Below are positions 44,393 to 52,585 of a stretch of DNA of 64,000 nucleotides, in pieces. How positions within the stretch are numbered: position 1 is the first letter of the stretch; every line of letters begins with the position of its first letter. The position numbers and the translations under genes were made by a program. This DNA comes from Betaproteobacteria bacterium (lineage in GTDB: Bacteria > Pseudomonadota > Gammaproteobacteria > Burkholderiales > SG8-39), in the NCBI GenBank assembly GCA_029883975.1, contig JAOUIL010000005.1, forward strand, positions 21,170 through 85,169, in the 5' to 3' direction. Below the pieces are notes generated by a model. It saw only the letters and a list, made by a program, of their open reading frames with translations, was not told where the DNA came from and ran no database searches.

Positions 44393-45594
44393 CGATCCTG
44401 TTCTGGGCGATCGGCGGCGCGCTGGCGGCGCTCGCGCTGTGGGCAATCCTGCGCCCGCTGGATGCGCGCCGCGCGGGCGCGGCGGTGTCGCGGCGCGCGG
44501 CCAACCTCGCCATCTACCGCGACCAGCGGCGCGAGCTCGAGGCCGATCTCGCCGCCGGCAAGATCGAGCGCGCCGACTACGAGCGCGCGCTGGCCGAGCT
44601 GGAGGCGCGCGCGCTGGAAGACGCCGATGCCCCGGACGAAGCGGCGGCGCGGCGCGGCCGCCGGCGCCTGGAGGCGATCGCGCTCGGCGCCGGCACGCCG
44701 CTCGTCGCGTTGGCGATCTATTTCGCCGTCGGCAGCCCGGGCGCGCTCACGCCGCAGCCGCACGGCGCCGGCGAGGTCACCGCGGCGCAGATCGAGGCGA
44801 TGGTGGAGGGCCTGGCGGCGCGCCTGCGCGAGAATCCCGACGACGCGGAGGGATGGAAGATGCTCGGCCGGTCCTATGCGGCGCTCGGGCGCTTCGACGC
44901 GGCGGTCGACGCCTATGCGAAGGCGGCGCTGCGCGCGCCGCGCGACGCGCAGCTACTGACCGATTTCGCCGACGCGCTCGCCATGGCGCGCGGCAGGAGC
45001 CTGCAGGGCGAGCCCGAGAACTTGGTGCGCCGCGCGCTGGAGATCGACCCGCGCAACCTCAAGGCGCTGGCGCTCGCCGGCACGGCGGAGTTCGACCGCG
45101 GCGACTTCGCGGCCGCCGCGGCCACCTGGGAGCGCATGCTGACCCACGTGCCGCCCGAGTCCGAGGACGCGCGCGCCATCCGCGAGAACGTCGCCGAGGC
45201 GCGCCGGCGCGCGGGCGGCGCCACGCCGCCGACGCTCGCTGCGGCACCTGCAGCGGGCCTGCGCGGCACGGTGCGCCTGTCGCCCGGGCTGCGCGACCAG
45301 GTCGCGCCCGGGGACACGGTCTTCATCTACGCGCGCGCGGAAAAAGGTCCGGCCATGCCGCTCGCCATCCTGCGGCGCAGCGCGCAGGAGCTGCCGATTG
45401 CCTACGCGCTGGACGATTCCATGGCCATGGCGCCCGGCATGGGCCTCTCGTCGCAGCCGCGCGTGGTGATCACCGCGCGCATCTCGCGCTCGGGCAACGC
45501 GCGGCCGCAGCCCGGCGACCTGCAGGGCGCGAGCGCGCCGGTGGCGAACGACGCCACGGGCGTCGACGTGCTGATTGACTCGGTGGTGAAGTAG
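44389..45594 (+). CDS. ccmI: CcmI, TPR protein of cytochrome c maturation
   Basis: A 401-residue protein with two N-terminal membrane helices (about 3-22 and 97-115) and a charged loop between them (ANLAIYRDQRRELEADLAAGKIERADYERA, the CcmI signature). A periplasmic TPR region (about 140-285, EGWKMLGRSYAALGRFDAAVDAYAKA) and a C-terminal beta domain (about 300-400) as in CycH follow. It presents apocytochrome tails to CcmF/H. It completes a full ccmABCDEFGHI set. Confidence 0.93.
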   Translation: MTILFWAIGGALAALALWAILRPLDARRAGAAVSRRAANLAIYRDQRRELEADLAAGKIERADYERALAELEARALEDADAPDEAAARRGRRRLEAIALGAGTPLVALAIYFAVGSPGALTPQPHGAGEVTAAQIEAMVEGLAARLRENPDDAEGWKMLGRSYAALGRFDAAVDAYAKAALRAPRDAQLLTDFADALAMARGRSLQGEPENLVRRALEIDPRNLKALALAGTAEFDRGDFAAAAATWERMLTHVPPESEDARAIRENVAEARRRAGGATPPTLAAAPAAGLRGTVRLSPGLRDQVAPGDTVFIYARAEKGPAMPLAILRRSAQELPIAYALDDSMAMAPGMGLSSQPRVVITARISRSGNARPQPGDLQGASAPVANDATGVDVLIDSVVK

Positions 45595-45609
45595 CGGCGC
45601 GCCGGCCGG

Positions 45610-46119
45610 CTAGTACCGGTACACGAGGCCGAGCGACGTGGCTTCGACCTCGTAGCCCGATCCCTCGAACAGCTTGGCCCATTCGAAGTTGATCGCCAGG
45701 TTCCTGGAGATGGCCAGGTCGGCGCCGAAGCCGAACGAGACGTCGGTGTCCGAGCCGCTGCCGCCGCCTGGCCGCGAGGTCGAGACCTTGCCCGCGGTGA
45801 GGCCGATCAGGCCGTAGATCGAGAAGATGTCCGCGAGCGGCAGGATCCCCCTGGCGTAGACGCCGAAGAAGTGGTCCACGTCGACGCCGGTGTCGTCGTC
45901 GATCCCGAGGCCGAGCCGTCCCTCGGCGGCGAAGTAGCGGTTGAACTCGCTGCCGAAGCGCCCCGACAGCATCGTGGGGTTGGCCGAGGGGCCGCCGCTC
46001 GCCGAATAGTCTGCCCAGACGATGTTGCCGCCGAAGTACGTCCGTTGCTGCTGCGCCATGGCCGCGCCAGCGAACGCTGACGCCGTCACCATCAGGACCG
46101 CCACCGCAATCGTCTTCAT
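45610..46119 (-). CDS. Outer-membrane beta-barrel protein (OmpA-like 8-strand type)
   Basis: A 169-residue protein with signal peptide (about 1-22, AGAAMAQ) and alternating amphipathic strands ending in the aromatic C-terminal strand SLGLVYRY, required for barrel assembly. It fits the OMP_b-brl/porin-family small barrels, such as HYGNIVW-type Opacity/OmpW-like proteins, but I recognise no specific member. GGAG lies 6 nt before the ATG. It is a single gene convergent with ccmI. Confidence 0.8.
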   Translation of the reverse strand: MKTIAVAVLMVTASAFAGAAMAQQQRTYFGGNIVWADYSASGGPSANPTMLSGRFGSEFNRYFAAEGRLGLGIDDDTGVDVDHFFGVYARGILPLADIFSIYGLIGLTAGKVSTSRPGGGSGSDTDVSFGFGADLAISRNLAINFEWAKLFEGSGYEVEATSLGLVYRY

Positions 46120-46181
46120 GATGTTCTCCGGGGAAGTGGAGGGAATTCGGCGCGATCGAACATATCACCGCGATGCCGGGG

Positions 46182-46991
46182 TTACCAATCGGCGTTGATG
46201 CGCAGCCTGTCGCCGACGAGCGACACGCGGTGCCAGGCGACGATCGGCGAGCCCCACACCTCGAAGCGCCTGAGCCCGGGCAGCGGTGAATCGTCGCGAT
46301 AGACGTGCGTGTCGCCGTGCACCAGCACCAGGCGTCCGGCGAACCAGGCGGCATGCGTCGCCAGCACCGCGCGCAGCCGCGCGTACGCGTCGCGCGTGCC
46401 CACCCGCTCGAAGCGCGGATCGGCATGCAGGAACAGGAAGATCTTCGCTGCGCCCCGCGACTCGGCGAGCGACAGGCTCTCGTCGAGCCATTCGAGCGTC
46501 GCCGCCATGCGCGCGTCCGCCAGCCCGGGCTTGCCGCCGCCGGGGACGTTCAGGCCGATGAACGAAAGCCCGCCCGAGCGCCAGCGCACGTTCTCGCAGT
46601 GTCCCGGCTGGCGCTCGAGCGCCAGCCCGGCGGGCCGGGTGCAGAAGCGCTCGCGCCAGTGCGCGAGGCGCGCGCCGGCGTCCATGCCGTGCACGGCGCA
46701 ATCGGCCCATTCGTTGTCCCCGGGCAGCAGCACGACCGGGTGGCGGATCTGCTCGAACTGCCGGCGCCGCGCGTCCAGCCACGCGTCGCTGCAGCCCTGC
46801 GCCTTCGCGCTCGAGCCGAGGTCGCCCACGTGCACGACGAAGGCGAGGTCGGCGGCGTTCATGCGCCCGATCAGCGTGTCGAGCTTCCCGGCTTCGGCGG
46901 CCGAGTACGGCACGTCGCCCAGCACGCCGAAGGCGAAGTGCCCGGCCGGCAGCGGCGCGAGCGGCGCGCAGCCGGCGAGCAGGGCGAGCAG
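46182..46991 (-). CDS. Calcineurin-like metallophosphoesterase, predicted lipoprotein
   Basis: The phosphoesterase core contains VLGDVPYS, FVVHVGDLGSS, LLPGDNEWADC, FLHADPRF and LVHGDTHVYRDDS, the metal-ligand pattern of calcineurin-like enzymes. The first canonical start codon in frame is GTG at 46925, which would cut into the first strand. Upstream codons in the same frame encode LALLALLAGCAPLAPLPAG, a good lipobox (LAGC), so the true N-terminus lies further up. CTG at 46991 is the best candidate start, directly after the upstream gene's stop. Substrate unknown. If only GTG 46925 is used, the protein is 247 residues and lacks the signal. Confidence 0.7.
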   Translation of the reverse strand: MLALLAGCAPLAPLPAGHFAFGVLGDVPYSAAEAGKLDTLIGRMNAADLAFVVHVGDLGSSAKAQGCSDAWLDARRRQFEQIRHPVVLLPGDNEWADCAVHGMDAGARLAHWRERFCTRPAGLALERQPGHCENVRWRSGGLSFIGLNVPGGGKPGLADARMAATLEWLDESLSLAESRGAAKIFLFLHADPRFERVGTRDAYARLRAVLATHAAWFAGRLVLVHGDTHVYRDDSPLPGLRRFEVWGSPIVAWHRVSLVGDRLRINADW

Positions 46992-46998
46992 CGCGAGC

Positions 46999-48333
46999 CT
47001 AAATGCCGTAGGCCTTCCTGAGCAGCGTGAGCGGGTGCGCTTTCTCGGCCTTGCCGGCGGACTCGGCCATGCCCTGCAGGATGTGGCGCGCGGCGATCGG
47101 GCAGTCGGAGCTCACGTAGTCGGGCCCCGGCTCGGCCATCTGCCGGAACACGGGCCGGCCGATCTTCATCGAGTTGTCGAAGTACTCGCGCTTCACGCCC
47201 CAGGTGCCGTCGTGGCCCGCGCAGCGCTCGACCGTCGTCACCTTGGTGCCCGGCACCATCTCGAGCGCCTCGCGCGTCTTCTGCCCCATGTTCTGCACGC
47301 GCGAGTGGCAGGGGATGTGGTACGAGACCTTGCCGAGCCCGTTCTTGAAGTCGGTCTTCAGCAGCCCCTCCTTGGCGCGCAGCACGAAGTACTCGAACGG
47401 ATCGAACATCGCGTCCTGCACGAGCTTCACGTCCGCGTCCCCGGGGAACATGAGCGGCAGCTCCTGCTTGAACATGAGGGCGCAGGAGGGCACCGGCGCG
47501 AGGATCGCGTAGCCCTCGCGCGCAAGCTTCGCCAGCGCGGGGATGTTCTTTTCCTTCAGCACCGCGACCGCTTCGAGGTCGCCCAGCTCAAGCTTGGGCA
47601 TGCCGCAGCAGGCTTCCTTCTCGGCCAGCACGTAGGGAATCTCGTTGTGCTCGAGCAGCGCGAGCAGGTCGTGCCCCAGGCCGGGCTCGTTGTAGTTGAC
47701 GTAGCAGGTGGAGAAGATCGCCGCCTTGCCCGGCGTCGTCTTGCCGTCCTTCACGGCGTGCGGCTTGCTCGCCGCGGCGCCCGAGCGAAACTTGCGGCCG
47801 GCGTAGGGAGGCAGCTCGCGGTCCTTGTGCACGCCAAGCGTCTTCTCCATCAGGCCGCGCGCAAGCGGCATGCTGTTGACGGCGTTGACAGTCTGCGCCA
47901 CCACCGGGATCGCGGCCAGCTTGCCCATCGCGTCGGTCGCGGACAGCAGCCGGTCGCGCAGGCCCGCGCCGTGGCGCCGGAACTTCACCGCCTTCGCGCG
48001 CAGCATCAGGTGCGGGAAGTCGAGGTTCCAGGGGTGCGGCGGCACGTACGGGCACTTGGTCATGTAGCACATGTCGCACAGATAGCACTGGTCGACCACC
48101 TTCCAGTAGTCGCCCTTCTCGACGCCGTCCACCTCCATGGTCTTGGAGTTGTCCACGAGGTCGAACAGCGTCGGGAACGAGGTGCACAGGTTCACGCAGC
48201 GCCGGCAGCCGTGGCAGATGTCGAACACGCGCTCGAGCTCCTTGTCGAGCTTCGCTTCGTCGTAGAACTCGGGGCTCTTCCAGTCGAGCGGGTGGCGGGT
48301 GGGGGCTTCCAGGCTCCCTTCGCGGACGGTCAT
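46999..48333 (-). CDS. GlpC/heterodisulfide-reductase-like Fe-S protein
   Basis: A 444-residue protein with two 4Fe-4S motifs, CHGCRRCVNLC and CYLCDMCYMTKCPY (about residues 40-95), then two CCG-type domains, one with EACCGMPKLELGD and one with PCHSRVQNMG through ERCAGHDGTWG. It has the architecture of GlpC/HdrD-like electron-transfer subunits; no dehydrogenase partner is adjacent. ATG at 48333 follows GGAGG at 5 nt. It diverges from the hemerythrin-like gene across an FNR box. In related bacteria it often neighbours rubrerythrin, suggesting peroxide or oxygen defence; this is inference. Confidence 0.85.
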   Translation of the reverse strand: MTVREGSLEAPTRHPLDWKSPEFYDEAKLDKELERVFDICHGCRRCVNLCTSFPTLFDLVDNSKTMEVDGVEKGDYWKVVDQCYLCDMCYMTKCPYVPPHPWNLDFPHLMLRAKAVKFRRHGAGLRDRLLSATDAMGKLAAIPVVAQTVNAVNSMPLARGLMEKTLGVHKDRELPPYAGRKFRSGAAASKPHAVKDGKTTPGKAAIFSTCYVNYNEPGLGHDLLALLEHNEIPYVLAEKEACCGMPKLELGDLEAVAVLKEKNIPALAKLAREGYAILAPVPSCALMFKQELPLMFPGDADVKLVQDAMFDPFEYFVLRAKEGLLKTDFKNGLGKVSYHIPCHSRVQNMGQKTREALEMVPGTKVTTVERCAGHDGTWGVKREYFDNSMKIGRPVFRQMAEPGPDYVSSDCPIAARHILQGMAESAGKAEKAHPLTLLRKAYGI

Positions 48334-48436
48334 CGCGCCTCCATCTGAGTGCAGGCGCAAAGGATACGTCCCCGCCCCCGCCCGGGCCAATCGAAATGGC
48401 CGATGCGTGCGATTGCGCGGCTCAATGGCGCAGCGC

Positions 48437-48450
48437 TTGATCCAGATCAA
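48437..48450. promoter_or_regulatory. FNR box upstream of hemerythrin-like gene
   Basis: TTGAT-CCAG-ATCAA is a perfect FNR/ANR consensus dyad. Its centre (48443.5) is 41.5 bp before the A of the hemerythrin-like ATG (48485), with TCTGAT at 48472-48477 in the -10 position: class-II geometry with essentially no leader. The divergent Fe-S gene starts 110 bp away. Confidence 0.68.
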
Positions 48451-48484
48451 GCGCCTCCGCCTGGCGCGGTGTCTGATCGGGCTG

Positions 48485-49009
48485 ATGATCGATCCGATCG
48501 CCGCCTGGCACGCTGACCACGCGCGTTTCGCGCGACTGCTGGACGACCTCGAGGCCGAGGTGCTGCGCTTTCACGAAGGCGGCTCGCCCGACTACGAGCG
48601 CATGCGCGACATCGTGCTGTGGCTGCGGCACTACGCCGACGGCGTGCACCATCCGCGCGAGGACGTGGCCTTCGAGCGCATGGCGCTGCGCGACGCCTCG
48701 CTCGGCCTGCAGGTCAACCGCCTGAGGCAGGAGCACCGCGTCATCGGCCACGCCGGCGAGGCGTTGCTCGCGGGCCTGGACGCGGCCGCCAACGACGGCT
48801 TCGCGCCGCGCGCCGAGCTCGAGACCGCGGCCGCCACCTTCCTCGTGTATTACCGCAACCACCTGAACAGCGAGGAAACCAACATCCTGCCACGCGCCGC
48901 CGGCCTGCTCGGCGAGGAGGACTGGGCGGCGGTGGCGGCCGTGGTGCCGGCGGAGAGCGGGCGCGCCGCCGCCGCGCTGCACGCCGCGCGCACGCTGGGC
49001 CTGATCTAG
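48485..49009 (+). CDS. Hemerythrin-like HHE-domain protein
   Basis: A 174-residue four-helix-bundle protein with diiron ligand candidates in order: WHADHARF, YADGVHHPREDVAFE, RQEHRVIGHAGE and YYRNHLNSEETNILP. Such proteins bind oxygen or NO or sense redox state. An earlier ATG at 48425 is in frame but would place the FNR box inside the gene; ATG 48485 puts the box at -41.5 and keeps the domain whole. No ribosome site is seen, fitting a leaderless message. Confidence 0.85.
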   Translation: MIDPIAAWHADHARFARLLDDLEAEVLRFHEGGSPDYERMRDIVLWLRHYADGVHHPREDVAFERMALRDASLGLQVNRLRQEHRVIGHAGEALLAGLDAAANDGFAPRAELETAAATFLVYYRNHLNSEETNILPRAAGLLGEEDWAAVAAVVPAESGRAAAALHAARTLGLI

Positions 49010-49012
49010 GCC

Positions 49013-51712
49013 TCAGTCCCCGGCGAGCGCCAGCACGGCGCGCTTCACCATCGGCCCCTCGCCGCTGTCGCCGACGACGAAGCCGAGCTTGCGCGCCAGC
49101 GCCAGCATGCCGCGGTTCTCCGCCAGCACGTGGCCGAGCATGCTGCGCTGGCCGCGCGCTCGCGCCACGGCGATCAGCTTCTCCATCAGGCGCCGGCCGA
49201 GGCCGCGGCCCTGCCAGTCGTCGGCCACGACCAGCGCGAACTCGCAGCTCTCGCCGTCCGGGTTGGCGACGTAGCGCGCCACCGCCACCTCCGTCTCCGC
49301 GCTGCCCTCGGGCACTGTGGCGACGAAGGCCATCTCGCGGTCGTAGTCGATCTGCGTGAAGCGCACCAGCATCAGCGGCGTGAGCTCGCGCAGCGTGTCC
49401 ATGAAGCGGAAATAGCGGCTCTCGCTCGACAGGCGCTTGACGAAGGCCTGCTCCATTTCCGCGTCCTCGGGGCGGATCGGGCGCAGCGTGACGCGCGGAC
49501 CCTCGCTCGGCTGCCAGGTGCTGACGAGCTCCGTCGGGTAGGGGTGGATGGCCATGTGGCCGTAGCGGTCGCGCCGCGGGGGGCCGGGGCGCAACACCGC
49601 GCGCGCGTCCACGGCAACCGCGCCGTCGGCATCCGCAATGAGCGGGTTGATGTCCAGCTCGGCCAGCTCGGGCAGCTCGCACACCATCTCCGAGACGCGC
49701 AACAGCACCTCGGCGAGCGCGTCGCGGTCCACGGGCGGCATGCGCCGGAACTCGCCGAGCAGCCGCGCCACGCGCGTGCCGTGGATCATGTCGTCGATCA
49801 GGTAGCGGTTGAGCGGCGGCAGCGCCACCGCGCGGTCGCGATGGATCTCCACCGCGGTGCCGCCCGTGCCGAACGCGATCGCCGGGCCGAACACCGGGTC
49901 GCGCAGCACGCCCACCATCAGCTCGCGGCCGTACGGCCTGCGCACCATCGGCTCGACCGCGATCCCGCCGAGGCGCGCCTCGGGGCGCAGCCGCCGCGCT
50001 TCGCCCATGACCTCCCGCCACGCGGTCTCCACCGCCTGCGCGCTGGCGACGTTCAGGCGCACGCCGCCCACCTCGCTCTTGTGCGTGATGTCGGGCGAGT
50101 CGATCTTCATCGCCACCGGGAAGCCGAGCTCGCCCGCCACGACCATCGCCTCGTGCGGCGAGCGGGTCACGACGGTGCGCGCGATCGGGATGGCGAAGGC
50201 GGCGAGCAGCGCCTTGGACTCCATTTCCGAGAGCACCTCGCGCTTCTCGGCGAGCGCCGCATCGACGATGGCGCGCGCGGTCGCGATATCGGGCGGCCGC
50301 GGCGCGGCGGCCGGCCCGGGCGTCTGCAGCAGCGCGCGCTGGTTACGGTAGAAGGCGGACAGGTGCCCGAACATCTGCACGGCGGGGTCGGGCGTGCGGA
50401 ACACGGGGATGCGCGCCTTGAGCAGCTCGCGGCGCGCCGCCGCGGTCTGCTCCTCGCCCATCCAGCAGGCGAGCACCGGCTTGGAGGAGCCGCGCGCGGC
50501 CTCGATCACGGCCTGCGCCGACGTGTTCGGCTCGGTCATCGCCTGCGGCGTGAGGATGGCGAGCACGCCGTCCACGCCGTCGTCGGCGAGGCAGGCGGAG
50601 ACCGCGGCGCGGTAGCGCGCCGCGTCGGCGTCGCCGATCAGGTCCACCGGATTGCCCTGCGACCAGCTGGCCGGCAGCGCGCGCTTGAGCGCCGCGAGCG
50701 TCGCCGGCGCGAGCTGCGCGAGCGGGATGCCGAGGTCGCCCGCGCGGTCGGCGGCCATCACGCCAGGCCCGCCGCCGTTGGTGACCACCGCCAGCCGGTC
50801 GCCGCGCGGCCGCACGTGTGCCGCCAGCGCCTGCGCGGCGGCCACCATCTGGCCGATGCTGCCGACGCGCACCACGCCCGCACGCTTGACCACCGCGTCG
50901 AACACGTCGTCCATGCCGACGATGGCGCCGGTGTGCGACACGGCGGCGCGCGAGCCCGCCGGGTGGCGGCCGGCCTTCATGACGATCACCGGCTTGACGC
51001 GCGCCGCCGCGCGCAGCGCCGAGACGAAGCGCCGCGCGCTGCGCACCCCCTCGATGTAGAGCAGGATGTGCTCGGTGGCCTCGTCCTCGATCAGGTAATC
51101 GACGATCTCGCCGAAGTCGATGTCGGTCGAGCCGCCGAGCGACACGACGCTGGAGAAGCCCACGCCGTTGGGGCGCGCCCAGTCGAGCATCGCGGTGCAC
51201 ACCGCGCCCGACTGCGCCACCAGCCCGAGCGAGCCGGCGAGCGTCGCGCCGCGCGCGAACGTGGCGTTCAGGCCGAGCGCCGGCCGCATGAGGCCGAGGC
51301 AGTTGGGGCCGACCAGCCGCAGCCGGTGGCGCCGCGCGGCTTCGAGTAGCGCGCGTTCCAGCTTCGCGCCCGCGGGCCCGATCTCCGAGAACCCGGCGCT
51401 GATGACCACGGCGGCGCGCACCCCCGCGCGGCCGCACTGCTCGACCACCTCCGGCACGGTCGCCGCGGGCGTGGCGATCACCACCAGGTCCACGCGGCGC
51501 GGCACCTTGCCGATGGCGGTGAAGCACGGCACGCCCTGCACGGCTCGGTACTTGGGGTTGACGGCGAACAGCTCCCCCCGGTAGCCGGCGGCGAGCATGT
51601 TGCCGATCAGCACCCCGCCGACCGCCCCGGCGCGCTCGGTGGCGCCGATCACGGCGACCGCCGCGGGCTCGAACAACGGGGTGAGGTAGTGCTTTCCCGA
51701 CAGGCCGGCCAT
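49013..51712 (-). CDS. ADP-forming acyl-CoA synthetase fused to GNAT acetyltransferase (Pat-like)
   Basis: An 899-residue protein. The CoA-binding domain (about 10-135, FEPAAVAVIGATERAGAVGG) and succinyl-CoA-ligase-like domains (about 150-450, with SHTGAIVGMDD) are followed by an ATP-grasp domain (about 480-700, PVAMKIDSPDITHKSEVGGVRLNV). The C-terminal GNAT domain (about 730-895) has QGRGLGRRLMEKLIAVARARG. The order is that of Pat/AcsA-acetylating enzymes and ADP-forming acetate-CoA ligases. ATG at 51712 has TATAGT ending 7 nt upstream and no ribosome site, so it may be leaderless. Upstream in-frame codons lie in unrelated genes. Confidence 0.92.
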   Translation of the reverse strand: MAGLSGKHYLTPLFEPAAVAVIGATERAGAVGGVLIGNMLAAGYRGELFAVNPKYRAVQGVPCFTAIGKVPRRVDLVVIATPAATVPEVVEQCGRAGVRAAVVISAGFSEIGPAGAKLERALLEAARRHRLRLVGPNCLGLMRPALGLNATFARGATLAGSLGLVAQSGAVCTAMLDWARPNGVGFSSVVSLGGSTDIDFGEIVDYLIEDEATEHILLYIEGVRSARRFVSALRAAARVKPVIVMKAGRHPAGSRAAVSHTGAIVGMDDVFDAVVKRAGVVRVGSIGQMVAAAQALAAHVRPRGDRLAVVTNGGGPGVMAADRAGDLGIPLAQLAPATLAALKRALPASWSQGNPVDLIGDADAARYRAAVSACLADDGVDGVLAILTPQAMTEPNTSAQAVIEAARGSSKPVLACWMGEEQTAAARRELLKARIPVFRTPDPAVQMFGHLSAFYRNQRALLQTPGPAAAPRPPDIATARAIVDAALAEKREVLSEMESKALLAAFAIPIARTVVTRSPHEAMVVAGELGFPVAMKIDSPDITHKSEVGGVRLNVASAQAVETAWREVMGEARRLRPEARLGGIAVEPMVRRPYGRELMVGVLRDPVFGPAIAFGTGGTAVEIHRDRAVALPPLNRYLIDDMIHGTRVARLLGEFRRMPPVDRDALAEVLLRVSEMVCELPELAELDINPLIADADGAVAVDARAVLRPGPPRRDRYGHMAIHPYPTELVSTWQPSEGPRVTLRPIRPEDAEMEQAFVKRLSSESRYFRFMDTLRELTPLMLVRFTQIDYDREMAFVATVPEGSAETEVAVARYVANPDGESCEFALVVADDWQGRGLGRRLMEKLIAVARARGQRSMLGHVLAENRGMLALARKLGFVVGDSGEGPMVKRAVLALAGD

Positions 51713-51718
51713 CGCCCG

Positions 51719-51724
51719 ACTATA
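51719..51724 (-). promoter_or_regulatory. -10 box for a leaderless acyl-CoA synthetase message
   Basis: TATAGT (minus strand) ends at 51719. Taking that base as -7 puts +1 on the A of the ATG at 51712. It is one of few AT-rich hexamers locally; no -35 is evident. Confidence 0.45.
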
Positions 51725-51753
51725 CAATCCACACATTGCCTGGAGGGCCCCGC

Positions 51754-51990
51754 ATGGACGCCGCATCGACCGATAAGCTGATGGAGGACCTGCGCGCGGT
51801 GGTGCGCGATGCCGAGAGCCTGCTGGGCGCCGCGGCCGCGGCGTCGGGCGAGCGGCTGGAGGGCGCCGCGGACAGCGCGCGCGACGCCGCGCGCGAGCTC
51901 GAGGCGCAGGTGCGCCGCAATCCCTGGGCGGCGGTGGGCATCGCGGCGGCCGCCGGGCTCGTGCTCGGGCTGCTGCTCGGCCGGAAATAG
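51754..51990 (+). CDS. ElaB/YqjD/DUF883-type membrane-anchored protein
   Basis: A 78-residue protein: a helical Glu/Asp/Ala-rich N-terminal part (about 1-52) then one C-terminal membrane helix PWAAVGIAAAAGLVLGLLLGRK, the ElaB/YqjD pattern. E. coli homologues bind ribosomes at the inner membrane in stationary phase; that role here is inference. GGAGG lies 7 nt before ATG 51754. It is followed by YqjE- and YqjK-like genes as in E. coli. Confidence 0.88.
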   Translation: MDAASTDKLMEDLRAVVRDAESLLGAAAAASGERLEGAADSARDAARELEAQVRRNPWAAVGIAAAAGLVLGLLLGRK

Positions 51991-51992
51991 CC

Positions 51993-52352
51993 ATGGGCCT
52001 CGTGCGCTCGGCGCAGGCGCTGCTCGCCACGCTGCTCGGCCTGGCGCGCACGCGCCTCGAGCTGCTCAGCGTGGAGATGCAGGAGCTGCTCGCGCGGCTG
52101 GTGCTCATCATGGTGGGCGCGGTGGCAGCCATCCTGCTCGCCGCGCTCGCGCTCGGCTTTGGCGCCGTCGCCATCGTCCTCGCCGCGCCGGCGGAGCACC
52201 GGGTCGCGGTGAGTGCCGGGCTCGCGGCGGCGCTGGCGGTCGCCGCGGCGATCATCGGCTGGCGCGTGCGCCGCGCGGCGCGCCTGCGCCCGTTCGGCGC
52301 AAGCCTCGCCGAGCTCGGGGCGGACGGCAAGGCGCTGGAGCCGCGCGAATGA
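51993..52352 (+). CDS. YqjE-like phage-holin-superfamily membrane protein
   Basis: A 119-residue protein with two transmembrane helices (about 33-58 and 69-90). The N-terminal segment ATLLGLARTRLELLSVEMQELLARL is typical of the YqjE (Phage_holin_3_6) family. It lies 2 nt after the YqjD-like gene and overlaps the next by 4 nt. Not part of a phage here; function unknown. Confidence 0.86.
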   Translation: MGLVRSAQALLATLLGLARTRLELLSVEMQELLARLVLIMVGAVAAILLAALALGFGAVAIVLAAPAEHRVAVSAGLAAALAVAAAIIGWRVRRAARLRPFGASLAELGADGKALEPRE

Positions 52353-52585
52353 GGGACCTGCTCGAGTCGCTCGCCGAGCGGCGCGCCGAGCTGGTGGCGC
52401 GCTCGGCGCGCCAGCGCGGCGAGATCGCGGACGCGGTCGCGGGCATCAAGCGCGTTGCCGCCGAGCCGCTGGTGCTCGGCCTGGGCCTTGCCGTCGCGCT
52501 GCTCGGCAGCTCGGCGCGCGTGCGCACCTGGTTCGTGCGCGCCTGGGTGGTCGGCTCCCTGCTGCGCCGGCTGCTCGCGCGATGA
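52349..52585 (+). CDS. YqjK-like small protein
   Basis: A 78-residue protein: helical Arg/Glu-rich first half (LAERRAELVARSARQRGEIADAVAGIKRVAAEP), then a hydrophobic stretch (about 45-58) and a basic tail. Size and position fit YqjK. Overlaps both neighbours as ATGA. Function unknown. Confidence 0.7.
   Translation: MRDLLESLAERRAELVARSARQRGEIADAVAGIKRVAAEPLVLGLGLAVALLGSSARVRTWFVRAWVVGSLLRRLLAR

Noticed and set aside
51713..52330. N-terminal extension of the acyl-CoA synthetase frame to about 1100 residues (minus strand)
   Set aside because: The extra 200 residues are Arg/Ala/Pro/Ser-rich antisense to the DUF883 and YqjE genes; the family N-terminus begins at ATG 51712.
51993..52352. Phage holin / prophage remnant
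   Set aside because: The Phage_holin_3_6 similarity belongs to the chromosomal YqjE family; neighbours are YqjD- and YqjK-like and no phage genes are near.
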